Shown in pieces: positions 24,852 to 34,245 of a stretch of DNA of 38,732 bases. This DNA is from Comamonadaceae bacterium (GTDB lineage: Bacteria > Pseudomonadota > Gammaproteobacteria > Burkholderiales > Burkholderiaceae_C). The stretch is from positions 1-38,732 of the forward strand of contig CANFHZ010000012.1 in assembly GCA_947446885.1 (NCBI GenBank). The letters run 5' to 3'. Positions within the stretch are counted from its first letter, which is position 1. Every line of letters starts with the position of its first letter. The notes under the pieces were generated by a model, which was not told the DNA's origin, did not search any database, and saw only the letters and a list, made by a program, of their open reading frames with translations. The position numbers were made by a program, and so were the translations under genes.

Positions 24852-24880
24852 TGGCGCGCGCCGCCACGCGTACCGGGTGA
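24851..24880 (+). other. nine-codon mini reading frame bridging two genes
   Basis: ATG at 24851 overlaps the upstream stop (TGATG) and reads MARAATRTG before a TGA at 24878-24880. That TGA overlaps the adaptor gene's GTG start (GTGA). No Shine-Dalgarno is evident, so it could serve only as a translational relay by re-initiation. It may be chance. Confidence 0.25.
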
Positions 24881-26097
24881 GTTTGCCCTCGGCCCCGCGC
24901 TGGGCTTACCCCGTGCTTGCAGGTCTGGTGCTCACCGGACTTGCCGTGTATCTGGGGCAGGCATGGTGGCGTGGCCCTCAAATGGATGTGGAGCGGGTGG
25001 CGCGGCGCGATCTGGTGCAAACCGTGGTTGGCAGCGGGCGCGTCGAAAGCCCTTTTCGGGTTGGTATTTCCAGCCAAATCACCGCCACGGTAGCCGGGGT
25101 GCCTGTCGCCGAGGGTACGGCGGTGCATGCGGGCGAGGTACTGGTGGAATTGGCAGCGGGCGACTTGCTCGCTGTGGCACGCCAGGCGGATCTCGCGGTT
25201 GTGCAGGCACGTGCGCGGCTACGGCAAGTGCGTACGGTGCAAGCCCCCCTGGCAGAGCAGACGCTGCGCCAGGCGGGTGCGCAGTTGGACAGTGCGCGCG
25301 CCGCCTTGCGCCGCAGCCAGACGCTGGTTCAAAAAGGCTTTATCGGGCAGGTCGCTCTGGAAGATGCAGCCCGTGCGGTAGAGCTGGGCGAGGCCCAGTT
25401 TGCATCGGCGCGCTTGCAGCGTGACAGTGTCGCTGCCGCCGGGAGCGAGGACGTGCTGGCATCGGGTGCCGTGGTCGAGGCCCAGGCCGCTGCCGACGCC
25501 GCCCACGCACGGGCCGGCTTTGCCCGGATCCGCGCCCCGCGTGACGGGCTGTTGATCAGCCGCCATGTCGAAGCAGGTGATGTGGTTCAGCCAGGCAAGC
25601 TGCTGATGACCTTGTCGCCTGCCGGTTCTATGCAACTGGTACTCGAGGTGGATGAGAAAAACCTGCGTCTCATCCACGTGGGACAAAAAGCCCTGGCCTC
25701 GGCCGACGCTTATTCGCAGCAGAACTTCGAGGCCACCGTGGCCTATATCAACCCCGGCGTGAACCCCCAGACGGGCGCGGTGCAGGTCAAACTGCGGGTG
25801 GATCAGCCCCCGCCGTATTTACAGCAGGATATGACTGTTTCGGTGGATGTGGAGGTTGCGCGCAGGCCGCGGGCACTGGTGTTGGCGCTCACGGCGGTAC
25901 GTGCCCCCGACAGTGCGGCACCCTGGGCCTTGGTGCTAAGCCAGGGCCGGGCCCATCGCGTGGCGCTCACACTGGGCTCGCGCAGTGGCGGCATGGTGGA
26001 GGTCGTGTCTGGCCTGGCAGAGGGCGACGCTGTACTGCTGGCATCGGCGGCGGCGGGCGACGGCCAGCGGGTACGCAGCAAGCCGCCCGGGATTTGA
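24877..26097 (+). CDS. periplasmic adaptor (membrane fusion protein) of an ABC exporter, MacA-like
   Basis: A 406-residue HlyD/MacA-type adaptor. It has an N-terminal membrane anchor (YPVLAGLVLTGLAVYLGQAWW), a lipoyl half-motif (ISSQITATVAGVPVAEGTAV), a coiled-coil hairpin rich in Ala/Arg/Gln (about residues 90-205), the second lipoyl half (FARIRAPRDGLLISRHVEAG), then beta-barrel and membrane-proximal domains. The start is GTG 24877; an alternative could be further in. The next genes encode an FtsX-like permease (9 bp away) and an ATPase, so this is a tripartite exporter. Substrate is unknown: drug, lipoprotein, peptide or lipid are all possible. Confidence 0.88.
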   Translation: MSLPSAPRWAYPVLAGLVLTGLAVYLGQAWWRGPQMDVERVARRDLVQTVVGSGRVESPFRVGISSQITATVAGVPVAEGTAVHAGEVLVELAAGDLLAVARQADLAVVQARARLRQVRTVQAPLAEQTLRQAGAQLDSARAALRRSQTLVQKGFIGQVALEDAARAVELGEAQFASARLQRDSVAAAGSEDVLASGAVVEAQAAADAAHARAGFARIRAPRDGLLISRHVEAGDVVQPGKLLMTLSPAGSMQLVLEVDEKNLRLIHVGQKALASADAYSQQNFEATVAYINPGVNPQTGAVQVKLRVDQPPPYLQQDMTVSVDVEVARRPRALVLALTAVRAPDSAAPWALVLSQGRAHRVALTLGSRSGGMVEVVSGLAEGDAVLLASAAAGDGQRVRSKPPGI

Positions 26098-26106
26098 AAG
26101 GGGCGC

Positions 26107-27342
26107 ATGTTCCCCAGTTATCTGCCGTTTGAATGGATTGTGGCCATCCGCTTTCTCAAAGAAGGCCGCACGCAAACCCTTTTCATCGTCACCGGCGTGG
26201 CCATAGGCGTTGCAGTGATTGTGTTCATGTCGGCTTTGTTGTCGGGCCTGCAGGCCAACTTCATCCGCCGCGTGCTCAGCGCCCAGTCCCATATCCAGCT
26301 GGTGCAGCCCCAGCAAATTACCCGGCAGCTGCGTAGCCCCGGCGCCAGTGGCGTGCTGGAGGCGGCCAGCGTGCAGTCACCGTCGCAGCAAAAACGCTCC
26401 ATAGACCAGTGGCAAAGCATTGCGGCCCAGGTGCGAGTTCTGCCTGGGGTCAAGACCGTGTCTCCGGTGGCCAGTGGCTCGATGCTGCTGCTGCGCGGCA
26501 GCGCCAGCCGGGCGCTCACGGTCTCCGGCATTGAGCCCGACACCTATTTCCGTATCGTCGATTTCAGCGACAAGCTGCTGCACGGAAGTCTGCATCTGGG
26601 GAGCGGGGACATTTTGATCGGCAGCGACTTGAGTACCGATATCGGCGTCGGTCTGGGTGAAAAATTGCACGTCAGCACCGCAGATGGGGGCAGTAGCACG
26701 CTGACCGTCATCGGCATTTTTGATTTGGGCAGCAAAGGCGTGAACCAGCGCAACACCTTCACCACCTTGCGAACTGCGCAAAACCTGCTGGACCTGCCCG
26801 GCGGTGTGACCTCGATCGAGGTGACGGTGCAGGATATTTATGCAGCCGAGACGATTGCCCAGCGCATCGCTGCGGCCACTGGCGTGCAGGCGGACAGCTG
26901 GATCAAAAACAGCGCGCAGTTTTTTGCGGCGGTTAGCGCCCAGACCACAGCCAATACGGCCATCCGCTTCCTGGTCGGCTTGTCCGTGGCCTTTGGCGTG
27001 GCCAGCGTGCTGGTGGTGTCTGTGGTGCAAAAGTCGCGCGAGATCGGCATCCTGCGTGCGATGGGTATTGCGCGGGCACAGGTTTTGCGCATCTTCTTGC
27101 TGCAAGGCGGTTTGTTGGGTTTGGGTGGCTCTGTGGCTGGTTGCGGGCTGGGGGCGGCGTCGCTGGTGCTGTGGCGAAGCCTGGCACGCAATGCCGACGG
27201 CACACCGCTGTTTCCCCTGGAATTGGATACCCGTTTGCTCGTTTTGGCCCTGGTGCTGGGCAGCCTGACCGGTTTGTTGGCGGCGCTGGCACCGGCACTG
27301 CGGGCTGCGCGTCTGGATCCGGTGGTGGCTATCCGTGGATAA
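26107..27342 (+). CDS. ABC transporter permease, FtsX/MacB/LolC-like
   Basis: A 411-residue inner-membrane protein. The first membrane helix follows [21 protein letters not shown], near the N-terminus. A large periplasmic MacB_PCD-type domain (about residues 50-280) is followed by three C-terminal helices in the FtsX pattern ([37 protein letters not shown]; then [20 protein letters not shown]). The EIGILRAMG motif is typical of LolC/LolE and MacB-like mechanotransmission permeases. AAAGG precedes ATG 26107. It overlaps the ATPase gene by 8 bp. Confidence 0.9.
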   Translation: MFPSYLPFEWIVAIRFLKEGRTQTLFIVTGVAIGVAVIVFMSALLSGLQANFIRRVLSAQSHIQLVQPQQITRQLRSPGASGVLEAASVQSPSQQKRSIDQWQSIAAQVRVLPGVKTVSPVASGSMLLLRGSASRALTVSGIEPDTYFRIVDFSDKLLHGSLHLGSGDILIGSDLSTDIGVGLGEKLHVSTADGGSSTLTVIGIFDLGSKGVNQRNTFTTLRTAQNLLDLPGGVTSIEVTVQDIYAAETIAQRIAAATGVQADSWIKNSAQFFAAVSAQTTANTAIRFLVGLSVAFGVASVLVVSVVQKSREIGILRAMGIARAQVLRIFLLQGGLLGLGGSVAGCGLGAASLVLWRSLARNADGTPLFPLELDTRLLVLALVLGSLTGLLAALAPALRAARLDPVVAIRG

Positions 27343-28021
27343 GGAGGATGTGGTGGTTTTGCGCGGTATCCGCAAAGCTTTTAACCAGGGCAGCCCGGCT
27401 GAAACCGAGGTGCTGCATGGTATTGATCTGCGCTTGCAGCGCGGGGACTTTTGTGCGGTGATGGGCCCCTCGGGTTCTGGCAAAAGCACTTTGCTCAATA
27501 TCGTTGGCTTGCTGGACCGGCCGAGCGCCGGTAGTTTGCGCATCAGCGGGCAGGAAACCACGGCCCTGCCGGACGCGGAGCTGACCCGCCTGCGCGGCCA
27601 CACCATTGGCTTTGTATTCCAGTACCACCACCTGATGACCGCATTCACGGCCCTGGAGAACGTGATGATTCCGCTCATGGGCGCAGCCGGATTTTGCAGT
27701 CCGCAGATCGCGCAGCGCGCACGTGCCTTGATCGATAGTGTGGGTCTCAGTGCCTGGGAAAACAATCTGGCGGGCAATTTGAGTGGCGGTCAGCAGCAAC
27801 GCGTGTCGATTGCCCGTGCCTTGGCCATGAATCCGGCAGTTTTGCTGGCCGATGAACCCACCGGCAATTTGGATACCGTGAGCGCAGACCTGGTGTTTGA
27901 ACTATTGCGCCGGGTGAACCGGGAGCAGGGCACTACCGTGCTGTTTGTGACGCACAACCCTGGCTTGGCCGCGCGCTGCGACAAGACCATTGAGGTGGTG
28001 GACGGGATGATCAGGGTTTGA
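27335..28021 (+). CDS. ABC transporter ATP-binding protein, LolD/MacB type
   Basis: A 228-residue ATPase. It has Walker [10 protein letters not shown], a Q-loop at [10 protein letters not shown], signature LSGGQQQR, Walker [13 protein letters not shown] and H-loop FVTHN. The combination matches the LolD/MacB/FtsE group that drives FtsX-type permeases. GTG 27335 overlaps the permease stop. GTG 27350 is an alternative, but AAGGAGG (27341-27347) would then be only 2 bp away. Its 3' end overlaps the convergent fixH gene by 11 bp. Confidence 0.92.
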   Translation: MDKEDVVVLRGIRKAFNQGSPAETEVLHGIDLRLQRGDFCAVMGPSGSGKSTLLNIVGLLDRPSAGSLRISGQETTALPDAELTRLRGHTIGFVFQYHHLMTAFTALENVMIPLMGAAGFCSPQIAQRARALIDSVGLSAWENNLAGNLSGGQQQRVSIARALAMNPAVLLADEPTGNLDTVSADLVFELLRRVNREQGTTVLFVTHNPGLAARCDKTIEVVDGMIRV

Positions 28022-28289
28022 CCGCCGGGGTCGCGAGCGAGGCCGGGGCATGCGCGGGGTCGCTGTGGTCGCGGCTCTGAACGGCGGGGGAGAGTGCCAG
28101 CCCTTTTTGGTAGTAGTTCTCGTCAACCACCGGATCGACGCGGGTGTAGGCGATGTACATCGTGATGAAGCTGGCGAGCACCACCAGCACGGGGCCTGCC
28201 AGCACCAGCCACACGTGGCCAAAAGTCCACCAACCGGGCGTGTTCGACTCGTTTGGCGCGGTGGACGGGGTGGTGGGGGCAGGGCGCAT
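28011..28289 (-). CDS. fixH: FixH/CcoH-family protein, cbb3 oxidase assembly
   Basis: A 92-residue membrane protein. One transmembrane helix ([21 protein letters not shown]) is followed by the family motif [11 protein letters not shown]. FixH/CcoH stays with the cbb3 oxidase during assembly and is needed for its stability. ATG 28289 has GGAG just upstream on the minus strand; a TTG four codons earlier is less likely. It lies 18 bp after ccoG and is the last gene of the cco operon. Confidence 0.85.
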   Translation of the reverse strand: MRPAPTTPSTAPNESNTPGWWTFGHVWLVLAGPVLVVLASFITMYIAYTRVDPVVDENYYQKGLALSPAVQSRDHSDPAHAPASLATPAVKP

Positions 28290-28307
28290 GGTGAACTCCA
28301 AAACTAT

Positions 28308-29687
28308 TCAGCGGGGAACCAGAAACACGGCTTTTTCGGTGACCTGCGCTGCGCTGTCGGGCTCTGCGATGTGAAAGCTGATGGGATGTGATCCGGGCGC
28401 GGCCCCATCGTAGGGAAGTTGCACCCGCACCGGAATCCAGCGTGACTGGGCCTTGTCGATTTCAAAGTCGCTGCCCGAAGCCAGCGTCAGGCCAGGGATG
28501 CCGCTGACACTGATGTGCACATGGTCGACCGCCTCCGATGCGTTCATGACCTGCAGCCGGTAGACGTTTTCAATACGGCCACCCTCGACGATGCGGGCCA
28601 GGGTGCTGCGGTCGCGTTCCACATCAACATGCAAAGGTGTGCGCAGCCACAAGCTCAGACCGAGTATCCCGATAAGACTCCATAGCAGTGCGGTGTAAAT
28701 CAGCACGCGGGGGCGGAACACGCGGCGCAGCATCTGCGCCGACGTCCAGCCGCCTTCCATGGCGTTTTCGGTTGAATAGCGCACCAGTCCGCGCGGGCGC
28801 TGCAGCTTGTCCATCACGGTGTCACACACATCGGCGCAGGCACCGCAGCCTATGCACTCATATTGCAGACCTTTGCGGATGTCGATACCCGTGGGGCACA
28901 CCTGCACACACAAATCGCAATCGACGCAGGCGCCCAAGTCTGCGCTGTCCACGCCCGCTTTGTGCGTGGGTGCGCCGCGCGGCTCGCCACGAGACCGGTC
29001 GTAGCTGACGATCAAAGTATCACGGTCGAACATGGCGCTTTGGAAGCGTGCATACGGGCACATGTATTTGCACACCTGCTCGCGCATAAAGCCCGCATTG
29101 CCATAGGTGGCAAAACCGTAGAACACCACCCAGAAGGACTCGTAAGAGCCCAGGCCGAATCCCACCAACTCATGCGCCAGCAGGTGGATGGGTGTGAAGT
29201 AGCCCACAAAGCTGAAGCCTGTCCAAAACGCCAGCAGCAACCATGCCGCATGCTTGCCGCCTTTGCGCGCCAATTTGCCCCAGGTCCAGCCCGCCGCATC
29301 GCGGCGTATGCGCGCCATTCGGTCACCCTCCATGCGCCGCTCCAGCCACATGAACATTTCGGTGTACACGGTTTGCGGGCAGGTATAGCCGCACCACAAA
29401 CGACCGGCCACGGCGGTGAATAAAAACAGCGACAGCGCGGAAATCACCAGCAGCGCGGTGAGGTAGATGAAGTCCTGCGGGTACAGAACCAGCTTGAAGA
29501 TGTAGAAGCGCCGCTCTGCGATGTCGAACAGGACCGCTTGCCGGTCACCCCATGGCACCCAGGGCAGGCCGTAAAACAGCAGCTGCGTCAGCCACACAAA
29601 GCCCCAGCGCCAGCGGGCGAAAACGCCGCCTACGCTGCGGGGGTAAATCTTCTCTTGGGCCCGGTAAAGAAAAATCTCTTGCGCCAC
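28308..29687 (-). CDS. ccoG: cytochrome c oxidase accessory protein CcoG (RdxA/FixG)
   Basis: A 459-residue membrane ferredoxin with about five transmembrane helices. It has a membrane-proximal CGYTCPQTVYTEMFMWLERR region and two ferredoxin-type clusters (CVDCDLCVQVCP and CIGCGACADVCD, about residues 255-300). The C-terminal immunoglobulin-like periplasmic domain runs from about residue 345 to the end. CcoG reduces copper(II) for insertion into the cbb3 active site. All cluster cysteines are present. It lies 15 bp after ccoP. Confidence 0.95.
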   Translation of the reverse strand: MAQEIFLYRAQEKIYPRSVGGVFARWRWGFVWLTQLLFYGLPWVPWGDRQAVLFDIAERRFYIFKLVLYPQDFIYLTALLVISALSLFLFTAVAGRLWCGYTCPQTVYTEMFMWLERRMEGDRMARIRRDAAGWTWGKLARKGGKHAAWLLLAFWTGFSFVGYFTPIHLLAHELVGFGLGSYESFWVVFYGFATYGNAGFMREQVCKYMCPYARFQSAMFDRDTLIVSYDRSRGEPRGAPTHKAGVDSADLGACVDCDLCVQVCPTGIDIRKGLQYECIGCGACADVCDTVMDKLQRPRGLVRYSTENAMEGGWTSAQMLRRVFRPRVLIYTALLWSLIGILGLSLWLRTPLHVDVERDRSTLARIVEGGRIENVYRLQVMNASEAVDHVHISVSGIPGLTLASGSDFEIDKAQSRWIPVRVQLPYDGAAPGSHPISFHIAEPDSAAQVTEKAVFLVPR

Positions 29688-29702
29688 GAACGCCTTGTGG
29701 TT

Positions 29703-30632
29703 TTATGGATTGCCTGCGCCTGTATTCGCGCGGTTAGAGAACGCCCAGACATAGGACGCGAGCACCCGGATCTGGGCTTCGGTCAATCGGTTGGCGTGGG
29801 CAGGCATCTGGTTGACCTTGCCTTTGGTGACCATCTCGGTGATGGCATTGACGCCATAGCCGTGCAGCCAGATGCCGTCCGTCAGGTTGGGTGCGCCTAT
29901 AGCGGTGTTGCCTTTTCCGTCGGCACCGTGGCAGGCAGCGCAGACGCCGAACTTGGCTTTGCCCAATCCGGCGCTGACCGAATCGTGGGGGCTGCCGGAT
30001 AGGCTCATCACGTAGTTGGCTACATCTTTGACGTCTTGCGGCGTACCCACTGCAGCAGCCATGGTCGGCATTTGCCCTATGCGTCCCAAGGTAATGGTTT
30101 CGATGATTTTCTCGGGCGTGCCGCCGTGCAGCCAATCGCTGTCGGTGAGGTTGGGGAAGCCTTTGGAGCCGCGCGCGTCGGAAGCGTGGCACTGCGCGCA
30201 GTTATTCATGTACAAGCGCTCGCCGATGGCCTGGGCTTTGGGGTCATGCGCCAGTTGATCAAAGGGCATGGCGGCAAATGCGGCATACACCGGCGCGGTG
30301 GCGGCGTCTATGCCTTTGACCTCAGCGTCGTACTGCCCGGTTTCGCTCCAGCCCAGGCTGCCCGCGTAGCGGCCCAAGCCTGGATACAGCGCCAGGTAGC
30401 CCAATCCGAAGACCACGCTGATGACAAAAAGCCCCACCCACCATAGCGGCAGCGGGTTGTTCATTTCGCGCAGGTCGCCGTCCCACACATGACCGGTGCT
30501 GCCATCGTCCGTGTCAGTGCCATGGGCGCGGGTTTTGCTGGTGACATACAGCAACACCAGGCAGGCAGCAATGCCCAGCAGGGTCGCTGCGGTGATGAAA
30601 ACAGGCCAGAAGTTGCTGGTGAAATCAGACAT
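29703..30632 (-). CDS. ccoP: cytochrome cbb3 oxidase subunit III, diheme cytochrome c
   Basis: A 309-residue membrane-anchored diheme cytochrome c. The N-terminal helices include FWPVFITAATLLGIAACLVL and LWWVGLFVISVVFGLGYLAL. Two c-type heme sites are CAQCH (about residue 145) and CAACH (about 227), with distal methionines in GQMPTM and NQMPAH. CcoP passes electrons from soluble cytochrome c to CcoO/CcoN. ATG 30632 (MSDFTSNFW) has GGAG upstream. It overlaps the end of ccoQ by 8 bp. Confidence 0.96.
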   Translation of the reverse strand: MSDFTSNFWPVFITAATLLGIAACLVLLYVTSKTRAHGTDTDDGSTGHVWDGDLREMNNPLPLWWVGLFVISVVFGLGYLALYPGLGRYAGSLGWSETGQYDAEVKGIDAATAPVYAAFAAMPFDQLAHDPKAQAIGERLYMNNCAQCHASDARGSKGFPNLTDSDWLHGGTPEKIIETITLGRIGQMPTMAAAVGTPQDVKDVANYVMSLSGSPHDSVSAGLGKAKFGVCAACHGADGKGNTAIGAPNLTDGIWLHGYGVNAITEMVTKGKVNQMPAHANRLTEAQIRVLASYVWAFSNRANTGAGNP

Positions 30633-30792
30633 GGTGGGCTCCCGAAGGGGATGCGTCGTCGGCAAAAGGTAAGAGGGCCGCTTGGTCAAAGTCGGGCTTG
30701 CGCCGCGCCGACCAGGCCCAGGCCATCAGGCCCAGAAAAATCACAAAGCTGGAGACGGTGACGACCGTGCGGATCAGGTTGATGGTGTTCAT
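30625..30792 (-). CDS. ccoQ: cytochrome cbb3 oxidase subunit IV (CcoQ)
   Basis: A 55-residue protein with one transmembrane helix (residues about 10-28; [19 protein letters not shown]), then [15 protein letters not shown] and a polar tail. This is the CcoQ/FixQ pattern. It overlaps the ccoO stop (ATGA) and the ccoP start, exactly in the N-O-Q-P order. CcoQ stabilises the complex, especially CcoP. Confidence 0.9.
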   Translation of the reverse strand: MNTINLIRTVVTVSSFVIFLGLMAWAWSARRKPDFDQAALLPFADDASPSGAHHV

Positions 30793-31430
30793 TTGAGTGC
30801 CAGTCCCAAAATTTGCAGGTACGCAATCGTGGCGTCCAGCTCGGTCTTGTCTTTCAGCTCCTCGGTGGCCGAGGCAATTTGCGCATCGGTGTACGGCACG
30901 CCCACCGAGCGCAGTGCACGCATATGGGCGGGCATGGACTGCGCGTCTACGGCCGTGGCGGCCAGCCAGGGGTAGGCCGGCATATTCGATTCGGGAACCA
31001 AATCACGCGGGTTGGTCAGATGTTGGCGGTGCCATTCGTCGCTGTAGCGGCCGCCCACGCGGGCCAAATCCGGACCGGTGCGCTTGCTGCCCCATTGGAA
31101 GGGGTGGTCATAGACCGACTCGCCCGCCACGGAGTAGTGGCCATAGCGCAAGGTCTCGGCGCGGAAGGGGCGGATCATTTGCGAATGGCAACCGTAGCAG
31201 CCCTCGCGCACATAAATGTCGCGCCCGGCCAGTTGCAGCGGCGTGTAGGGCAGCACGCCGGGTATGGGCGCGGTGGTGGATTTCTGGAAATACAGGGGCA
31301 CGATCTCCACCAATCCGCCTGCCAGCAGCACCAGCAGGATCAAGACAATCATCAAACCGTTGCTGGTTTCGATGCGTTCGTGGCTAAAGCCTTTCGCTGC
31401 ATGGTCAGCCGGGGTGTGGGGGGCGCTCAT
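30789..31430 (-). CDS. ccoO: cytochrome cbb3 oxidase subunit II, monoheme cytochrome c
   Basis: A 213-residue membrane-anchored monoheme cytochrome c. The anchor is [20 protein letters not shown], and the heme site is [18 protein letters not shown], the standard CcoO motif. [20 protein letters not shown] and the later PAYPWL segment follow. ATG 31430 overlaps the ccoN stop (ATGA); an upstream in-frame extension into ccoN is not conserved. Confidence 0.96.
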   Translation of the reverse strand: MSAPHTPADHAAKGFSHERIETSNGLMIVLILLVLLAGGLVEIVPLYFQKSTTAPIPGVLPYTPLQLAGRDIYVREGCYGCHSQMIRPFRAETLRYGHYSVAGESVYDHPFQWGSKRTGPDLARVGGRYSDEWHRQHLTNPRDLVPESNMPAYPWLAATAVDAQSMPAHMRALRSVGVPYTDAQIASATEELKDKTELDATIAYLQILGLALK

Positions 31431-32869
31431 GCTGCAGCTCCTTGAAAATGTCCGGGGATGGTGACGCGCACCGAATGCCCACCGCCTATGGTGCGCACGG
31501 TGTTCCACAACATGATCAGCATGCCAATCAGGTACAGCAGACCGCCGATAAAACGCAGGACATAAAAGGGGTAGGTGGCTTTGACGGACTCGACAAAGGT
31601 GTAGGTCAGCGTGCCGTCGGCATTCATACCGCGCCACATCAGGCCCTGCATCACGCCGGCAATCCACATGGCTGCGATATAGATCACGATGCCCACCGTG
31701 GCAATCCAGAAATGCAGCTCAATCGCTTTGACGCTATGCATCTGGGTCTTGCCCCAGAGCTTGGGAATCAGGTGGTACATCGAACCCATGGTCACCAGCC
31801 CCACCCAGCCCAGCGCGCCGGAGTGCACGTGGCCTACGGTCCAATCGGTGTAATGGCTGAGCGCATTAACGGTTTTGATCGCCATCATCGGACCTTCAAA
31901 GGTACTCATGCCGTAAAACGAGAGCGACACGATCAGAAAACGCAGGATGGGGTCGTCGCGCAGCTTGTGCCAGGCGCCGGAGAGCGTCATCACGCCGTTG
32001 ATCATTCCGCCCCAGCTCGGTGCGAGCAGAATCAGCGAGAACACCATGCCCAGCGACTGGGTCCAGTCGGGCAGCGCGGTGTAGTGCAAATGGTGGGGGC
32101 CGGCCCACATATAGGTGAAGATCAGCGCCCAGAAATGGACGATGGACAGGCGGTAGCTGTAGACCGGTCGTCCGGCCTGCTTGGGGATGAAGTAATACAT
32201 CATTCCCAGAAAACCGGCGGTCAGGAAAAAGCCCACAGCGTTATGCCCATACCACCACTGCACCATGGCATCCTGCACGCCCGCATAGGCCGAGTAGGAC
32301 TTCATCAACCCCGCCGGCATCGCCGCGCTATTGACCAGGTGCAACAGTGCGACCGCGATGATGAAGGCACCGAAAAACCAGTTGGCCACGTAAATATGGC
32401 GCACCTTGCGCGTCCCCAGCGTGCCGAAAAACACCACGGCAAAACTGACCCAGACCAGGGTGATCAGGATGTCAATCGGCCACTCCAGCTCCGCGTATTC
32501 CTTGCCTTGGGTATAGCCCAAAGGGAGCGAGATCGCAGCGGCCAGGATGACCGCCTGCCAGCCCCAGAAGGTGAAGGCCGCCAACTTATCGCTGAACAGC
32601 CGCACCTGGCAGGTGCGCTGGGCGACGTAATAGGCCGAGGTGAACAGTCCGCAACCGCCGAACGCAAAAATGACGGCGTTGGTATGCAGGGGCCGCAGCC
32701 GCCCGTAGCTGAGCCAGGGGATGCCCATACTGATCTCGGGCCAGGTCAGCTCGGCAGCGATGACGAGGCCGACCAGCATGCCGACCACCCCCCACACCAC
32801 GGTCATGAAAGCAAATTGTCGGACTACCGTGTCGTTGTAGACAGGCGCATTCTGGTTGGAAAAATTCAC
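31427..32869 (-). CDS. ccoN: cytochrome cbb3 oxidase catalytic subunit I
   Basis: A 480-residue heme-copper oxidase subunit with 12 transmembrane helices, carrying the low-spin heme and the heme-copper oxygen-reduction centre. [15 protein letters not shown] holds a heme ligand. [19 protein letters not shown] has the copper-ligand His and the Tyr-containing region, and the [14 protein letters not shown] segment holds the other copper ligands. [11 protein letters not shown] carries further heme ligands. This is the terminal oxidase for microaerobic respiration. The start is GTG 32869; no better start lies nearby. An FNR box lies 58 bp upstream. Confidence 0.96.
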   Translation of the reverse strand: MNFSNQNAPVYNDTVVRQFAFMTVVWGVVGMLVGLVIAAELTWPEISMGIPWLSYGRLRPLHTNAVIFAFGGCGLFTSAYYVAQRTCQVRLFSDKLAAFTFWGWQAVILAAAISLPLGYTQGKEYAELEWPIDILITLVWVSFAVVFFGTLGTRKVRHIYVANWFFGAFIIAVALLHLVNSAAMPAGLMKSYSAYAGVQDAMVQWWYGHNAVGFFLTAGFLGMMYYFIPKQAGRPVYSYRLSIVHFWALIFTYMWAGPHHLHYTALPDWTQSLGMVFSLILLAPSWGGMINGVMTLSGAWHKLRDDPILRFLIVSLSFYGMSTFEGPMMAIKTVNALSHYTDWTVGHVHSGALGWVGLVTMGSMYHLIPKLWGKTQMHSVKAIELHFWIATVGIVIYIAAMWIAGVMQGLMWRGMNADGTLTYTFVESVKATYPFYVLRFIGGLLYLIGMLIMLWNTVRTIGGGHSVRVTIPGHFQGAAA

Positions 32870-32898
32870 GCACAGACCCCCAAAAAATGGCTGGTTGA

Positions 32899-32904
32899 AG
32901 TATG
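32899..32904 (-). promoter_or_regulatory. -10 element of the ccoN promoter
   Basis: On the minus strand this reads CATACT (four of six to TATAAT). A transcription start near 32892 puts the FNR box centre at -41.5 and leaves a leader of about 23 nt to the GTG start. Confidence 0.55.
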
Positions 32905-32926
32905 CGTTGGTTGACGTGAAGTCTTG

Positions 32927-32940
32927 TTGACTTAAGTCAA
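32927..32940. promoter_or_regulatory. FNR box upstream of the ccoNOQP operon
   Basis: TTGACTTAAGTCAA is a fully symmetrical 14-bp palindrome of the FNR/Anr type (TTGAC-N4-GTCAA). Its distance from the ccoN -10 element is right for class II activation. FNR control of ccoNOQP under low oxygen is well established in proteobacteria, and fnr is encoded 11 kb away in this window. Confidence 0.85.
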
Positions 32941-32971
32941 GTAATGGCCGAATAGGCCGGTTTTCAGCCCT

Positions 32972-33109
32972 CTAGGACTCGTCCAGAATGCGCGTGGCTT
33001 CGCCTTCGATCTCGTCAAACTGACCCCGGTCAATCGCCCACCACAGCCCGGCGAGGATGCAAAAAACCAGCACCACGGAGAGCGGGATGAGCAGGTAGAG
33101 GATGTCCAT
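32972..33109 (-). CDS. ccoS: cbb3 oxidase maturation protein CcoS
   Basis: A 45-residue protein, MDILYLLIPLSVVLVF onward, with a single N-terminal transmembrane helix, then WWAIDRGQFDEIEGEATRIL, the GQFDD-type motif of CcoS/FixS. CcoS is needed for cofactor insertion into cbb3 oxidase. It lies just upstream of the ccoN promoter. Its usual partner ccoI, a copper-exporting P-type ATPase gene, does not precede it; a YHYH-domain gene does, ending 20 bp before the ccoS start. Confidence 0.92.
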   Translation of the reverse strand: MDILYLLIPLSVVLVFCILAGLWWAIDRGQFDEIEGEATRILDES

Positions 33110-33129
33110 GGCAGTGCGCTTATCCCGGC

Positions 33130-34215
33130 TCAGCCGCCCGGCGGTGGCCGACGTCCGCCATCGGGCGGGCCGTCTGGCGGTCCACCCTGTGGTCCACCCA
33201 TGCCAGGGGGCGGACGGCCACCCATGCCGCCGGTGGGGCCGGTGCGGGCTTCCTTGCCGTCACCTTTGATGCAGCGCTGCATGTAGGGGTAGGCTTCGGT
33301 GATGTAGTAGTGGTAGATGCCCTTGGGGAACTCCGGTGTCACGCCAAAACGGCCGTTGCACTCGTCCAGGTCGCCCCCGAGGCTGCTGTCGTAAACCCAG
33401 TCCTGAACAAAAACGCCCAGCGGCAGGCTGCCGACCTCGGTATTGCGGCGTCTTTCGCCGCTGTCAAAACCGGGGCGTGCTTGACCGTTGACCCGGGTGG
33501 CTTGCAGCTCCTCGGGCGTCTTGAGGCGGAAGTTGGGGCGCACCACCTTGATGCCACTGGCCGCGTTCATGGCATTGCTGTACCCGTAGCGCGCATAAAT
33601 CGGGAATCCGTCGGAGGCCCAGGCCATCAGCGTCATCTGCTCGCCCTGGTTGAGCAGCTTGAGGTACTCCGCCGGTAGCCCGTGGTAGTGGTAATTCCCG
33701 GTGGGCTGTACGTGGGCCAGGTTCATGTCCAAACCCAGGTTGTAAACCGTCTGTATGGCTTCATAGCGCCAGCCCTCGCGGCCCATGCCCACGCCGCCAA
33801 ACACCTCTTCGGTTTGCGGCTCCAGCATGACGCCGTTGCGGGCAAAGCCGGGTACGTGCACCGACATGCCTTTGTCGCGCACCACCCGCGCACTCAGGGG
33901 CATGGCAAAGCGGTTGTTTTGCGCGCTGATGCGGTTGGGGTTGCCGGGGCCGGGAAAGTTGCCCACGATGTGGTTGGGAATGCTGTTGGTCGTCATGCTG
34001 CGCTGGCTGCCGCTGCAATCCATGCGAACCTGGCTGTTCATCCCCGGCAGGCTCGGGCTAGGAACATTGCTTTGGACATTGCAATCCACGGCGCTGGTGT
34101 TGACCGCCTGGTCGCCGCCCGATTGGGCCTGGACCGGATGCCGGTTGAAGACCGCCGCGCCTGCGCCGATGGCCAGCATCAGCCCCAATATTGCTGCGTC
34201 TCGTGAATGGATCAT
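33130..34215 (-). CDS. YHYH-domain exported protein
   Basis: A 361-residue protein with an N-terminal hydrophobic signal (AILGLMLAIGAGAAVFNRHPVQAQ). The YHYH domain motif is at residues 175-178 in PTGNYHYHGLP. The accompanying family motifs are DGFPIYARYGY and, near the C-terminus, DLDECNGRFGVTP followed by KGIYHYYITEAYPYMQRC. The final 35 residues are a Gly/Pro-rich low-complexity tail. Paired histidines suggest metal binding, but the family has no established function that I know. GAGG precedes ATG 34215. It lies between ccoS and a HupE-like gene on the same strand, so a metal-related role near the oxidase is a possibility only. Confidence 0.8.
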   Translation of the reverse strand: MIHSRDAAILGLMLAIGAGAAVFNRHPVQAQSGGDQAVNTSAVDCNVQSNVPSPSLPGMNSQVRMDCSGSQRSMTTNSIPNHIVGNFPGPGNPNRISAQNNRFAMPLSARVVRDKGMSVHVPGFARNGVMLEPQTEEVFGGVGMGREGWRYEAIQTVYNLGLDMNLAHVQPTGNYHYHGLPAEYLKLLNQGEQMTLMAWASDGFPIYARYGYSNAMNAASGIKVVRPNFRLKTPEELQATRVNGQARPGFDSGERRRNTEVGSLPLGVFVQDWVYDSSLGGDLDECNGRFGVTPEFPKGIYHYYITEAYPYMQRCIKGDGKEARTGPTGGMGGRPPPGMGGPQGGPPDGPPDGGRRPPPGG

Positions 34216-34245
34216 GTGCCCTCTTTCATGTGCCCTTTTGTTCGC

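Noticed and set aside
30250-30262. TTGATCAA in ccoP as an FNR site
   Set aside because: The half-sites have no 4-bp spacer and it lies inside a coding region.
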